A DNA stretch of 50,654 nucleotides from Chthoniobacter flavus (lineage in GTDB: Bacteria; Verrucomicrobiota; Verrucomicrobiia; Chthoniobacterales; JACTMZ01). The position numbers and the translations under genes were made by a program. The stretch covers positions 1 to 50,654 of the forward strand of contig CAMDUL010000019.1 of the NCBI GenBank assembly GCA_945878135.1, read 5' to 3'. Below the pieces are notes generated by a model. It ran no database searches and was not told the DNA's origin. It was given only the letters and a program-made list of their open reading frames with translations. The first letter of the stretch is position 1. Every line of letters begins with the position of its first letter. Positions 42,373 to 50,654 of this stretch are shown piece by piece.

Positions 42373-44577
42373 ATGAGAGGCGAACCTTCAGCACCCGACC
42401 CGTTTGATCCTTCACCGGACAACGCCGAACCTTTCGATTGGCGGCATTACCTCCATGTTATTCTCGAGCGCTGGTGGCTTGTCTCTCTGGCCCTGCTCCT
42501 CGGCGCCATCCTGAGCGTTTTTCTCATCAGCCGCGAAAAAACACTCTACGGCGCGCGTTCCGTGCTTTTCATCGAGCAGCAACGCGAGCAGGTGCTCAGC
42601 GAGCGGGTCCAGTCCGTGCGCGACGAGGAAATCCGCTCGATCGACATGATCAATACCATCGTCGAAACGCTGAATAGTTTCCCTATGGCCGAGCGGGTGG
42701 CGCGCCGCCTCGAATTGGGGGCCGATCCGGCCTTCCTCAAGGCGGTCGACGAGGAACCGGACGGGCAAACGACCATGGATGCAGCCAAGGCTGCCGGTTT
42801 TCTGCCGGATCTGGTCAAGGCGTCCTACCGCGAGATGACCCGTCTCATCGACGTGGTGGCCAAAACAGCCGATCCGCAGCTTTCGACCAGGTTGGCCAAT
42901 GGCTACGCGGACGAATACCTGCGCATGCTTTTCGAGCAGTCGACCGAGGCGACCAAGGCCGCTTCGCAATTCCTTGTCGAAGAGGCGGCGCGGTTGGCCG
43001 AAAAAATGCGCGTGGCCGAGGAGGGAGTGCAAAGCTTCCGCGAGCGCGAGCGCGCGGCTTCGCTCGAGACGATGCTCACCGAGGCGCAGACGGGTATCGA
43101 CCAGTCGACTATGGAGATCCAGCAGACCGAGGCCTTTCTGCGCCAACTGGACAACGATCTTTCGGCCGTATCCGGCTCCGGGGGCGATACCCAGCTGCTC
43201 CTCCGTTTGCCCAGCGTGGCCAACGACCCGCGGATTGCCCAGCTCAACGCGCAGATCGTGGCTTTGGAGCGCGAGCTCGAGGAAATGTCGCGTCGCTACC
43301 GTGACGGGCACCCCGCGCACACCGGCACGAAGACCAGACTGGAGGTTCTGCGCGGCGATCTTTCCCGTTCGGCCCTCACGGTGGTCGGTCAACTGGAAAC
43401 ACGCCGGGCCCAGATCGAGGCGCAGCTCGTCCAATCGCGGGCCAAGCGCGCCGACCTCGAAAAGCGGCTGCTTGAGATCACCGGCAAGTCGGTCGAATAC
43501 AACAAACTCTCGCGCAATCTGGAGGCGGACCGCGCCCTTTATGACTCGGTGCTCGGGCGGCTCAAGGAAGTGGACGTGACCAGCGGGCTGACCGACCAGT
43601 CGATCAGCATCCAGGAGCGCGCCATGGGGGCGGGGCCCGTGCCCAGCCAGACCCTCAAATTCATCCTCCTCGGCGTGCTCGGCGGCCTTGCGACCGGAGT
43701 GGCCGCGGCTTTGGGGCTCAATTACCTCGACCCTTCGCTGCGCACCATCGACCAGGTCGAGCAGCGCGTCGGCCTCGGAGTGGTGGCTGCGATTCCCTTT
43801 GTCAAAAAGTTGCCTCCGACCGGCGGGGCCGGCGTCAATCTCCCGGTGGTGGGCGACCGCCGCAGTCTCGTGGCCGAGGCTTTCCGCACCATGCGCGCCA
43901 CGCTTGCCATGATTTCCGGTCGTGACAAAAACCGCGTGTTTCTCATCACCAGCGCCATTCCGGGCGAGGGGAAAACTTTCAACAGCTCGAACTTCGCCGC
44001 CTCCCTCGCGCAGCAAGGTTTCCGCACCCTGTTGATCGATGCCGACCTGCGCAAACCATCGATTGGCCGGCTGATTTTCGGGGAAAACATCAAGCCGGGC
44101 CTGTCGGAAGTGCTCCTCGGCACGGTGCCCTTCGCCAAGGCCGTCGTCCCGACCAAGATCGAGAATCTTTCCGTCCTGCCGGCCGGTGGCATCGCTCCGA
44201 ACCCCTCGGAGTTGCTCTCCCAGCCGTCCTGCGGAGAGCTTATACGAGCACTGCGGGATCAATACGACCGCGTGGTCATCGATTCGTCGCCCGTGCTCGC
44301 CGTGCGTGATCCGCTCTTGCTGGCCAAGTGGGCCGACACCTGCTGTCTCATCGTGCGTGCCGGCCACTCGCCGGCCAAAGCCTCCATGCAGGCCGCGCGC
44401 CTCATCGCCGACGCCGGGACGCCCGCTGCGGGAGTGGTCATCAACAGCATCCGGCAAGGCAGCGGCAGCTACTACGCCTACGCCTACCGCACCTACGGCA
44501 CCTATGGCTCGAAAGGTGTCTATGGCGAGAAAGCTGTCTATGACCAGAAGGCTGTTCCCGTCGATCCCTCGGCCTAG
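42373..44577 (+). CDS. Polysaccharide chain-length / tyrosine autokinase (Wzc family)
   Basis: The protein has 734 residues. Residues 18-480 are a Wzz-type module: a first membrane helix (WWLVSLALLLGAILSVFLIS), a long periplasmic coiled coil (about 190-400, with REREAASLETM-like heptads) and a second helix (LKFILLGVLGGLATGVAAAL). The cytoplasmic BY-kinase domain has Walker A AIPGEGKTF (Lys534), Walker A' LLIDADLRKPS (Asp556, Asp558) and Walker B VVIDSSPVL. The C-terminal tail has eight tyrosines (700, 701, 703, 705, 708, 711, 717 and 723), the expected autophosphorylation cluster. Cycles of phosphorylation in such kinases control polymer export and length. Both kinase and Wzz parts are in one chain, as in proteobacteria. 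Confidence 0.93.
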   Translation: MRGEPSAPDPFDPSPDNAEPFDWRHYLHVILERWWLVSLALLLGAILSVFLISREKTLYGARSVLFIEQQREQVLSERVQSVRDEEIRSIDMINTIVETLNSFPMAERVARRLELGADPAFLKAVDEEPDGQTTMDAAKAAGFLPDLVKASYREMTRLIDVVAKTADPQLSTRLANGYADEYLRMLFEQSTEATKAASQFLVEEAARLAEKMRVAEEGVQSFRERERAASLETMLTEAQTGIDQSTMEIQQTEAFLRQLDNDLSAVSGSGGDTQLLLRLPSVANDPRIAQLNAQIVALERELEEMSRRYRDGHPAHTGTKTRLEVLRGDLSRSALTVVGQLETRRAQIEAQLVQSRAKRADLEKRLLEITGKSVEYNKLSRNLEADRALYDSVLGRLKEVDVTSGLTDQSISIQERAMGAGPVPSQTLKFILLGVLGGLATGVAAALGLNYLDPSLRTIDQVEQRVGLGVVAAIPFVKKLPPTGGAGVNLPVVGDRRSLVAEAFRTMRATLAMISGRDKNRVFLITSAIPGEGKTFNSSNFAASLAQQGFRTLLIDADLRKPSIGRLIFGENIKPGLSEVLLGTVPFAKAVVPTKIENLSVLPAGGIAPNPSELLSQPSCGELIRALRDQYDRVVIDSSPVLAVRDPLLLAKWADTCCLIVRAGHSPAKASMQAARLIADAGTPAAGVVINSIRQGSGSYYAYAYRTYGTYGSKGVYGEKAVYDQKAVPVDPSA

Positions 44578-44634
44578 GCCTGCAAAATGCTCGCCGCCAC
44601 TGCCACCGCGGCTTATTAATCCACGCTTTCACCT

Positions 44635-46005
44635 ATGAAGATCACCTGTCTCGGCGCCGGTTATGTCGGCGGTCCAACCATGGCGATGATCGCGGCCAAG
44701 TGCCCCGACATCGAGGTCACCGTCGTCGACCCCAACGAGGCCCGTATCGCGGCGTGGAACTCCGACACTCTGCCGGTCTACGAACCCGGCCTCGACGATG
44801 TGGTGCGCGCCGCCCGCGGCCGCAACCTTCATTTCAAGACCGATGTCGAGGGCGCCATCCGCAGCGGGGAGATCATCTTCGTCTGCGTCGGCACGCCGAC
44901 CAAGACCTACGGCGTGGGGGCGGGGCGTGCGGCCGATTTGCGCTTCATCGAGAGCGCGGCCCGGATGATCGCCCGCGTGGCCGAGGGGCCGAAGATCATC
45001 GTGGAGAAGAGCACGATCCCGGTGAAGACGGCGGAAGCCATCCTCACCATCCTCCGCGCCAACTCCACGCATGGCGATTTCCAGGTCCTGTCCAACCCGG
45101 AGTTCCTCGCCGAGGGCACGGCTATCGCCGATCTGCAGCAACCCGACCGCATCCTGATCGGCGGGGAGCGCTCGGCTTCGGGCGAGGCGGCCATGCAAAA
45201 GCTGGTCGACGTCTATGCCCGCTGGGTCCCCCGCGAGCGCATCATCACCTCCAACCTTTGGTCGTCGGAGCTTTCCAAGCTCGTGGCCAACGCGTTCCTG
45301 GCCCAGCGTATTTCCTCGATCAACTCGATCTCCGCCCTCTGCGAGGCGACGGGGGCCGACGTCGACGAGGTGGCCCATGCCATCGGGCAGGACTCGCGCA
45401 TCGGCCCGAAATTCCTCAAGGCCTCCGTCGGATTCGGCGGTTCGTGTTTCCAGAAAGACATCCTCAACCTCGTTTACCTCTGCGAGCATTTCGGCCTGCC
45501 CGAAGTGGCCGCTTACTGGGAGGGCGTGGTGAAAATGAACGACTGGCAAAAGAACCGGTTCACCAACCAGATTGTCCGCACGCTCTTCAACACGGTCTCC
45601 GGCAAGCGCATCGCCGTGCTGGGCTTCGCGTTCAAGAAAGACACCAACGACACGCGCGAGTCCGCCGCCATCTCGGTGGTGCGCGGGTTGCTCGAGGAAA
45701 ATGCCACGGTGGTGGTCTACGACCCGAAGGTCCCGGCCGAAGAGATCCGCCGCGATGTCCTCGGTCCGGACCGGGAGGATGACCGCCTGGTCATCGCGCG
45801 GAGCGCGGTCGAAGCCGCGGAGGGGGCGCACGGGCTGGCCGTGCTGACCGAATGGGACGAATTCAAGTCCCTTGATTTTCCCGCCATCCACCGCGGCATG
45901 CACAAGCCGGCCTTTGTCTTCGACGGACGCAACATCCTGCCGCGCGACGAAATGCGGAAGATCGGCTTCCAGATCTTCGCCATCGGCAAGCCGGCCGCGG
46001 CCTGA
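44635..46005 (+). CDS. ugd: UDP-glucose 6-dehydrogenase
   Basis: The 456-residue enzyme oxidises UDP-glucose twice with NAD+ to give UDP-glucuronate. The Rossmann fold opens with [19 protein letters not shown], followed by [15 protein letters not shown]. The catalytic Cys271 lies in [19 protein letters not shown], and the C-terminal domain has [19 protein letters not shown]. The sequence [20 protein letters not shown] and the length are closer to the animal/plant-type enzyme than to the shorter typical bacterial form. Its product feeds the next gene, 12 bases downstream. Confidence 0.93.
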   Translation: MKITCLGAGYVGGPTMAMIAAKCPDIEVTVVDPNEARIAAWNSDTLPVYEPGLDDVVRAARGRNLHFKTDVEGAIRSGEIIFVCVGTPTKTYGVGAGRAADLRFIESAARMIARVAEGPKIIVEKSTIPVKTAEAILTILRANSTHGDFQVLSNPEFLAEGTAIADLQQPDRILIGGERSASGEAAMQKLVDVYARWVPRERIITSNLWSSELSKLVANAFLAQRISSINSISALCEATGADVDEVAHAIGQDSRIGPKFLKASVGFGGSCFQKDILNLVYLCEHFGLPEVAAYWEGVVKMNDWQKNRFTNQIVRTLFNTVSGKRIAVLGFAFKKDTNDTRESAAISVVRGLLEENATVVVYDPKVPAEEIRRDVLGPDREDDRLVIARSAVEAAEGAHGLAVLTEWDEFKSLDFPAIHRGMHKPAFVFDGRNILPRDEMRKIGFQIFAIGKPAAA

Positions 46006-46017
46006 GACGATACGGAT

Positions 46018-46944
46018 ATGAGAATTCTCGTCACGGGCGGAGCGGGCTTCCTCGGATCGCACCTGTGTGACCGTCTGATGGACCAGGGGCACGATGTCCT
46101 TTGCCTCGACAACTTGTTCACCGGGCGCAAAAGCAACATCGAGCACCTGCTCGGTCACCCGCGTTTCGAGTTGATCCGGCATGACGTGATTGATCCCTTC
46201 AAGTTCGAGGTCGACCGCATCTACAACCTGGCCTGCCCGGCTTCGCCGCCGCATTACCAATACAATCCGATCAAGACGACCAAGACCTCCGTGATGGGAG
46301 CGATCAACTGCCTGGGTCTGGCCAAGCGCGTGCATGCACGCGTCTTCCAGGCTTCGACTTCCGAAGTCTACGGCGACCCCGCGGTGCATCCGCAACCCGA
46401 GAGCTACTGGGGCAATGTCAATCCGATCGGCCGCCGCTCCTGCTATGACGAAGGCAAGCGCTGCGCGGAAACCCTCTTTTTCGATTACCACCGCGAGAAC
46501 GGTGTGGACATCCGGGTCGTGCGGATCTTCAACACCTACGGACCGCGCATGAACCCTGACGACGGACGTGTGGTCTCGAACTTCATCGTGCAGGCACTGC
46601 GCGGGGAAGACATCACGGTTTACGGGGACGGGTCACAGACGCGCTCGTTTTGCTACGTGGACGACCTCGTCGAGGGTTTCCTGCGGTTGATGGAGCAGAC
46701 GGCCACCGTCGGTCCGGTCAACATCGGCAACCCGGGCGAGTTCACCATGCTGGAGTTGGCCGAGTTGGTGCTCGGCAAGGTCGGCGGCCGTTCGAAGATC
46801 GTGCACAGGGAGTTGCCGGCTGATGATCCGAGACAGCGGCAGCCGGATATCACCCTGGCCCGCAAATATCTCGATTGGGAGCCGACCGTGCCGCTGGACG
46901 AAGGGATTGGAAAGACGATCGAGTATTTCCGCGGGCAGATCTGA
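46018..46944 (+). CDS. UDP-glucuronate decarboxylase (UDP-xylose synthase)
   Basis: This 308-residue extended short-chain dehydrogenase has the NAD motif [19 protein letters not shown], then [29 protein letters not shown], the catalytic Y143-D-E-G-K147 in [10 protein letters not shown], and [18 protein letters not shown]. These blocks distinguish UDP-xylose synthase from dTDP-glucose dehydratase. It turns UDP-glucuronate into UDP-xylose, so with the preceding ugd gene it forms a complete two-step route from UDP-glucose. The exported polysaccharide therefore probably contains xylose or glucuronate. Confidence 0.93.
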   Translation: MRILVTGGAGFLGSHLCDRLMDQGHDVLCLDNLFTGRKSNIEHLLGHPRFELIRHDVIDPFKFEVDRIYNLACPASPPHYQYNPIKTTKTSVMGAINCLGLAKRVHARVFQASTSEVYGDPAVHPQPESYWGNVNPIGRRSCYDEGKRCAETLFFDYHRENGVDIRVVRIFNTYGPRMNPDDGRVVSNFIVQALRGEDITVYGDGSQTRSFCYVDDLVEGFLRLMEQTATVGPVNIGNPGEFTMLELAELVLGKVGGRSKIVHRELPADDPRQRQPDITLARKYLDWEPTVPLDEGIGKTIEYFRGQI

Positions 46945-46957
46945 GCGCCGTGCGTTC

Positions 46958-48337
46958 TCAGTAAGCCTTGGCTGGCGGGTGCACCAAAACTCCGGCGGTC
47001 TGGATGGCGAGCCGGATGTCGAGACCGAGGCACCAGTGCCTCACGTAAAAGAGATCATAACGGGCCCGGCCGCGCACATCCTTGGCATCCTTGATTTCGC
47101 CCCGGTAACCCTCCACTTGGGCCAACCCGGTCAGTCCGGGCTTCACGTAGCGCCGGCTGCCGTAGAGCTCGTGGAATTTCTCGAACTCCCGCTCGTGCGC
47201 GGCCATGTGGGGCCTCGGGCCGATCACGCTCATGTCGCCGCGGAGTACATTGATGAACTGTGGAAACTCATCGACACTGAAACGGCGCAACCACCCGCCT
47301 CCGCGGTAAATGCGCGCGTCGCCCCGCCGGGCTTGACGGGCCTCGTCGTCGTTGTCCACGTGCATGCTCCGGAACTTGAGGATCTCGAAAAGCCGTCCGT
47401 TCTCTCCGACCCGTTGCTGGCGGTAGAAGAGGGGACCGGGCGAGGAAAAGCGCTGGATCACCCAGACGACGACCATGAGGGGCAGGACGATCGGGGGGAT
47501 GATGATCGCGCTCACCGCCAGATCGAAAGCGCGCTTGACCGCGCGGTTGGTGGCGAGCGCCAACGGCAGGGTGGGTGGCGTGAGAACACTCAGTCCGCCG
47601 ATATCCTGCAGCTCGAAACGCCGTCCATGCTGGCGCGACAACTCGAGCGGAATCCAACAGCGGAAACCTCGCCGGTCGCCCAAGGCCAGCAAGCGTGAGA
47701 CGGTCTCGCGGGGCAACTCGCGCGCCGCGAAGACAAGCAAATCCGGTTGCAGTGCGGCGACACCGTCCACGATCCGGTCCGCGGGAGTCCCCGCAGTGCA
47801 GACAACCGGCTCGATCATCTCGCAAAAATCGTGGTAGCCCGCGAGGTATTCCCGGAGGTCCGCGCACCACTCGGGCGTCCCGACCAGGAGAGTCCGCAAT
47901 TTCACGTGCATGCCCCGCCCCCCGAAGGCGTGCAGCAACCAACGGCGACCGTGCTGGTTTGTCGCCAGAAACAGCGGAAAAGACAGCACCGGCAAGCCCA
48001 CCAGAAAGGAGCGCGAGATACTTGTGTCGCGGGTCAAAGCGAGGAAAACCCCGAAGCCACCGAGCAACCAGAGCGACTGCCGGCGGGCCAGGGCCAGCGC
48101 TTCTGCGCGGGGAGCCCGCCCTGCAGCCAGACGGTAAGTTTGCGGACGCGTCGCCGCCTCGGCGCCCAGTGCGAGCAGCAAGACGGCGAGGATCTGCAGA
48201 TAAGCGCCCGGCGCGGCCAACCACCCGCTGCGGAAAAACTCATTGATCAGATAAAGCGCAGCAAAGAGCAGGACGACCAGAGCGGCCTGCAAGGCACAGA
48301 AAGAAAAATAAAGAGTCTTCTCGCGCTGGGAAATCAT
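46958..48337 (-). CDS. Exopolysaccharide priming sugar transferase (polyprenyl glycosylphosphotransferase)
   Basis: The protein has 459 residues. Four N-terminal membrane helices (about 10-125) precede a CoA-binding-like domain and a fifth helix (FDLAVSAIIIPPIVLPLMV). The C-terminal catalytic domain of the WcaJ/WbaP type has FYRQQRVGENGRLFEILKFR, RFSVDEFPQFINVLRGDMS, VIGPRPHMAAHERE and YVKPGLTGLAQVEGYRG. It transfers a sugar phosphate from a nucleotide sugar to undecaprenyl phosphate, the first step of repeat-unit assembly. It is convergent with the UDP-xylose synthase gene (13 bases apart), so it closes the locus on the other strand. Confidence 0.92.
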   Translation of the reverse strand: MISQREKTLYFSFCALQAALVVLLFAALYLINEFFRSGWLAAPGAYLQILAVLLLALGAEAATRPQTYRLAAGRAPRAEALALARRQSLWLLGGFGVFLALTRDTSISRSFLVGLPVLSFPLFLATNQHGRRWLLHAFGGRGMHVKLRTLLVGTPEWCADLREYLAGYHDFCEMIEPVVCTAGTPADRIVDGVAALQPDLLVFAARELPRETVSRLLALGDRRGFRCWIPLELSRQHGRRFELQDIGGLSVLTPPTLPLALATNRAVKRAFDLAVSAIIIPPIVLPLMVVVWVIQRFSSPGPLFYRQQRVGENGRLFEILKFRSMHVDNDDEARQARRGDARIYRGGGWLRRFSVDEFPQFINVLRGDMSVIGPRPHMAAHEREFEKFHELYGSRRYVKPGLTGLAQVEGYRGEIKDAKDVRGRARYDLFYVRHWCLGLDIRLAIQTAGVLVHPPAKAY

Positions 48338-48488
48338 CGGCGGGGCGACACTGGGACCTTCTTAAGTGAACACAATCGCCGCCACGGCTCCAGCAGCAAA
48401 TTACCGGCTGGAACCCGGACCGTGCGACGAAGTAGATCTGGCCTCGGGGCCGCGGGGTGCCTAAAAGTCATCGTCCTATCATCCTCCT

Positions 48489-50024
48489 ATGCTGACCAAA
48501 GTCTATTCCGCCGCCTTGCACGGGGCCGACGCGATGGAGGTGGAGATCGAGGTCAACGAGGGCAGCGGTGACCCGAAAGTCGTTATCGTCGGTCTGCCAG
48601 ATGCCGCGGTAAAGGAGAGCAAAGACCGCGTGACCACCGCCATGGCCAACAGCGGCTACCGCTGGCCGCGCGGACGCACCACGATCAATCTCGCCCCGGC
48701 AGACATCAAAAAAGAGGGACCGAGCTTCGACCTGCCCATTGCGCTCGGAATGCTGGCCATCGTGCACGGACGGGACATGCCGCGCCTCGGTGATTGCTGC
48801 ATCGCGGGAGAACTGGCCTTGACCGGGGCCGTGCGCCCGATCAAAGGCGTGTTGCCCATCGCCCTCGAGGCACGCCGCCGCGGGCGCCCCGTGCTCATCG
48901 TGCCGGCGGAAAACGCCGAAGAGGCTTCGGTCGTGCAGGGCTTGTCCGTGCACGGCGTGGCAAACTTGCGCGAATGCTTCGAGTTTATCGACGGACAGCG
49001 CAAAATCCCCGCCACCGTCTCGGACTTGGATACCGTCTTCCACCGCAACCGTCATTTCGACGTCGACTTCGCGGACGTCAAGGGTCAGGCGGGAGTGAAA
49101 AGAGCCTTCGAGGTCGCGGTGGCCGGCGGCCACAATCTCCTGGTTCTCGGATCGCCGGGCGCCGGCAAGAGCATGCTGGCCAAGCGCATCCCGACCATCA
49201 TGCCGCCGATGACACTCGAAGAGGCCATCGAAACGACCAAGATGTACAGCGTCTGCGGATTGCTGGCCGGCAAGCACAATTTCGTGGCAGTCCGTCCATT
49301 CCGTTCGCCGCATCACACCATTTCCGATGTCGGCCTGCTCGGCGGCTCGACCAATCCGTCTCCGGGCGAAGTCAGCCTGGCGCATCACGGGGTGCTTTTT
49401 CTCGATGAACTGCCTGAATTCCGCCGCGGCACGCTGGAAGTGCTGCGGCAGCCGCTGGAGGACCGGCGGGCCGTCATTTCCCGGGCGGCAGGCACGATGA
49501 CATTTCCCGCCGACATCATGCTGGTCGCGGCGATGAACCCTTGTCCGTGCGGCTATTTTGGCCACCCGAAGCGGGAGTGCCGCTGTCCGCAGGGCACTAT
49601 CGAGCGCTACCGACAGCGTGTTTCAGGTCCGCTCCTGGACCGCATCGATATCCATGTCGAAGCGCCCCCGGTGGAATATGACGAACTCACCTCGAGTGCG
49701 CCGGAAGAGAGTTCCGCGACGATCCGGGCGCGGATCGAGAAGGTTCGTGCGCGGCAGGCTGCGCGGTTCGGCGACGCTTTGAAGCCCGCGTTGAATGCCC
49801 GCATGCAACCCAAGCAGATGCGCGAGTTCTGCCAGATTTCTGCCGGCTGCCACGCGTTGCTCAAGCATGCCATGGAGGATCTGCACCTCAGCGCGCGGGC
49901 CCATGACCGCATTCTTAAGGTGGCCCGGACGATCGCGGATTTGGCGGAGGCGGAGGACATCGGCGAGGACCACCTGCTCGAGGCGCTGCAATACCGCAGC
50001 TTGGACAGGTCTGTTTGGATGTAG
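48489..50024 (+). CDS. yifB: YifB/ComM-family Mg-chelatase-like AAA+ ATPase
   Basis: The 511-residue protein has the three-part ComM layout: an N-terminal Lon-protease-like domain (MLTKVYSAALHGADAMEVEI, VGLPDAAVKESKDRV), the AAA+ core with Walker A GSPGAGKSML (Lys227) and Walker B GVLFLDELPEF (Asp306, Glu307), plus AMNPCPCGYFG with its Cys cluster, and a C-terminal Mg_chelatase_C domain (SARAHDRILKVARTIADLAE). ComM is a branch-migration helicase that promotes integration of DNA during natural transformation in Vibrio and Haemophilus. Many non-competent bacteria also keep it. It is monocistronic here; the 151-bp gap before it shows no clear promoter. Confidence 0.94.
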   Translation: MLTKVYSAALHGADAMEVEIEVNEGSGDPKVVIVGLPDAAVKESKDRVTTAMANSGYRWPRGRTTINLAPADIKKEGPSFDLPIALGMLAIVHGRDMPRLGDCCIAGELALTGAVRPIKGVLPIALEARRRGRPVLIVPAENAEEASVVQGLSVHGVANLRECFEFIDGQRKIPATVSDLDTVFHRNRHFDVDFADVKGQAGVKRAFEVAVAGGHNLLVLGSPGAGKSMLAKRIPTIMPPMTLEEAIETTKMYSVCGLLAGKHNFVAVRPFRSPHHTISDVGLLGGSTNPSPGEVSLAHHGVLFLDELPEFRRGTLEVLRQPLEDRRAVISRAAGTMTFPADIMLVAAMNPCPCGYFGHPKRECRCPQGTIERYRQRVSGPLLDRIDIHVEAPPVEYDELTSSAPEESSATIRARIEKVRARQAARFGDALKPALNARMQPKQMREFCQISAGCHALLKHAMEDLHLSARAHDRILKVARTIADLAEAEDIGEDHLLEALQYRSLDRSVWM

Positions 50025-50167
50025 CGGGCAAGGGCACAAGTTACGGTGCCTCGACTCGCTGATTCCGCGACTGTCCCGGAGCGTTGTAAAAAGCCCGGTA
50101 AACAGGACTAACGATCCAACGGACTGCGCACCGCCAGGCCGGGGCGGTTGAGCACGTGGGAGCACCG

Positions 50168-50237
50168 GAGCCCGCGGAGGGCTCGGGGCAGATCCCGCGC
50201 ATGCGGGGCCCGCAGGGCAAGAGGCCGCGGCGCGGCC
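50168..50237. repeat. Three consecutive GC-rich hairpins in the gap before the recombinase remnant
   Basis: GAGCCC/GGGCTC (50168-50173, 50179-50184), CCCGC/GCGGG (50194-50198, 50203-50207) and GGCCGC/GCGGCC (50223-50228, 50232-50237) follow one another within 70 bases. They end 4 bases before the recombinase remnant. They could be a recombination-site structure, an interspersed repeat or part of the element border. The rest of 50025-50167 shows nothing I can assign. Confidence 0.45.
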
Positions 50238-50241
50238 CGAG

Positions 50242-50310
50242 TCAATAAATCATGGTGGTGCTGACGTCGGAGTGTCCGAGCAGTTCCTGCGCGGTGCAGC
50301 CGAGCAACGC
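50242..50310 (-). pseudogene. Tyrosine recombinase / integrase, C-terminal remnant
   Basis: Read on the minus strand, the frame ends CTAQELLGHSDVSTTMIY and a TGA. This is the characteristic end of tyrosine recombinases (integrase family): the second catalytic His in LLGHSDV and the nucleophilic Tyr in TTMIY, normally followed by T-H-V. Residues upstream in the same frame lose similarity within about ten codons, and the rest of the roughly 300-residue protein is absent. It is a relic of an integrated element or integron-like integrase. The match is short but very specific. Confidence 0.6.
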
Positions 50311-50332
50311 GAGACAGCCAGCGTCTAGCTGC

Positions 50333-50357
50333 CCGCAGGGTGGCCGACCCCCTGCGG
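50333..50357. repeat. Inverted repeat CCGCAGGG / CCCTGCGG
   Basis: Exact 8-base arms at 50333-50340 and 50350-50357 enclose 9 bases. It lies between the recombinase remnant and the antitoxin promoter and may be part of the same mobile-element border. Confidence 0.45.
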
Positions 50358-50400
50358 CGGACAGCGGCGACCAGTCGTAAAACCCAATATTAACGAACTG

Positions 50401-50435
50401 TGGTATACTATACGCTTACAGCGGAGTATCTCCGC
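50401..50435 (+). promoter_or_regulatory. Promoter and palindromic operators of the relB-type gene
   Basis: TGG TATACT (50401-50409) is an extended -10 element of the TGn-TATAAT type. The palindrome GTATACTATAC (50403-50413) overlaps it, and a second one, GCGGAG TAT CTCCGC (50421-50435), follows. RelB-type antitoxins bind such palindromes to repress their own operon, so these are likely operators. No good -35 element is seen, which is usual for extended -10 promoters. Confidence 0.55.
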
Positions 50436-50469
50436 ATGACGTGTGTTGCGCCTGTGATACACATCTGCC

Positions 50470-50654
50470 ATGGCACAATCCGCAGTAGTTCATGCACGAA
50501 TCGATCAAGCGACCAAGACCGCGACCGAGAAGGTGCTCGAGGCCTTGGGGTTGACTCCCACCGAGGCGATCAGGCTTTTTTATCGCCAGATCGCCATCAG
50601 GAAGTCTTTCCCGCTGGAATTGCGTGTCCCGAACAAGCTCACCGCTTCGGTGCT
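50470..50654 (+). CDS. RelB/DinJ-family antitoxin, N-terminal part (cut by window end)
   Basis: Sixty-one residues are visible from the ATG at 50470. VVHARIDQATKTATEKVLEA is the ribbon-helix-helix strand and first helix, and LGLTPTEAIRLFYRQIAIRK is the second helix of the RelB/DinJ family, followed by FPLELRVPN as in DinJ. Antitoxins of this type bind DNA through the N-terminal domain and neutralise a RelE/YafQ-type ribosome-dependent nuclease with the C-terminus. The toxin gene should follow just outside the window. The gene stands next to an integrase relic, in keeping with arrival on a mobile element. Confidence 0.85.
   Translation, partial: MAQSAVVHARIDQATKTATEKVLEALGLTPTEAIRLFYRQIAIRKSFPLELRVPNKLTASV

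Noticed and set aside
42412-44457. Minus-strand open frame of 681 codons
   Set aside because: Antisense shadow of the Wzc-type kinase gene, in the mirror frame. No motif, signal peptide or ribosome site.
44629-46491. Minus-strand open frame of 620 codons
   Set aside because: Antisense to ugd and the UDP-xylose synthase gene, whose catalytic motifs are complete.
1-50654. CRISPR array, rRNA or tRNA genes, riboswitches
   Set aside because: No regularly spaced direct repeats, no tRNA cloverleaf with CCA-type acceptor, no rRNA core sequences and no convincing riboswitch core were seen. In particular, the leader of the ClC gene does not look like a fluoride riboswitch.

Overview
The window is a 50.7 kb piece of a GC-rich bacterial chromosome, most likely from the phylum Verrucomicrobiota. 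The evidence is the combination of PEP-CTERM sorting signals with an exosortase, giant secreted proteins carrying autotransporter-associated beta-strand repeats, CotH-kinase/lamin-tail proteins, and the little-studied TIGR03790, DUF2851 and DUF5069 families. This placement is inferred from gene content; no rRNA or tRNA gene is present to confirm it. Shine-Dalgarno sites are often weak, so several starts were chosen from signal peptides and conserved N-termini.

Region 1 (1-16.8 kb) is mostly secreted or envelope proteins. It holds two paralogous choloylglycine-hydrolase-type Ntn hydrolases (the first cut by the window edge), a subtilisin-like protease with a PEP-CTERM tail, a HAF-repeat PEP-CTERM protein with a clear terminator, a secreted amidohydrolase, a ClC chloride channel, a secreted metallophosphoesterase and a 1677-residue lamin-tail/CotH protein behind a good sigma70-type promoter. 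A MazF/PemK toxin remnant lies at 3.9-4.1 kb, and a cluster of hairpin repeats at 8.8-9.0 kb.

Region 2 (16.8-27.2 kb) has two compact operons diverging from a 25-bp gap at 21.81-21.84 kb. Leftward run a PhnP-like metallohydrolase, TIGR03790, DUF2851, DUF5069 and pdxJ. Rightward run recN, a GT4 glycosyltransferase, a CHASE2-like sensor without an output domain, and a beta-CASP nuclease.

Region 3 (27.2-32.8 kb) has a fatty-acid desaturase, a four-gene run (permease, its TIGR03943 partner, an AttH/CrtC-type lipocalin and a class D beta-lactamase), and an AMP nucleosidase-like gene that lacks the central part of its catalytic domain.

Region 4 (32.9-48.3 kb) is an exosortase/exopolysaccharide locus. 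It encodes a TPR protein and a fused exosortase-EpsI on the minus strand, then on the plus strand a 46-residue secreted proline-rich peptide, a PEP-CTERM protein, a Wzy-type polymerase/ligase, an outer-membrane barrel, a Wza-type export protein, a Wzc-type tyrosine kinase with an eight-tyrosine tail, UDP-glucose dehydrogenase and UDP-xylose synthase. A priming sugar transferase closes it on the minus strand. The model is that UDP-glucose is converted to UDP-glucuronate and UDP-xylose, a polymer is primed, polymerised and exported, and the exosortase processes PEP-CTERM proteins, including those in region 1.

Region 5 (48.5-50.7 kb) has a ComM/YifB ATPase, then a mobile-element scar (GC-rich hairpins and the last residues of a tyrosine recombinase) and the start of a RelB/DinJ antitoxin gene with a palindromic operator.
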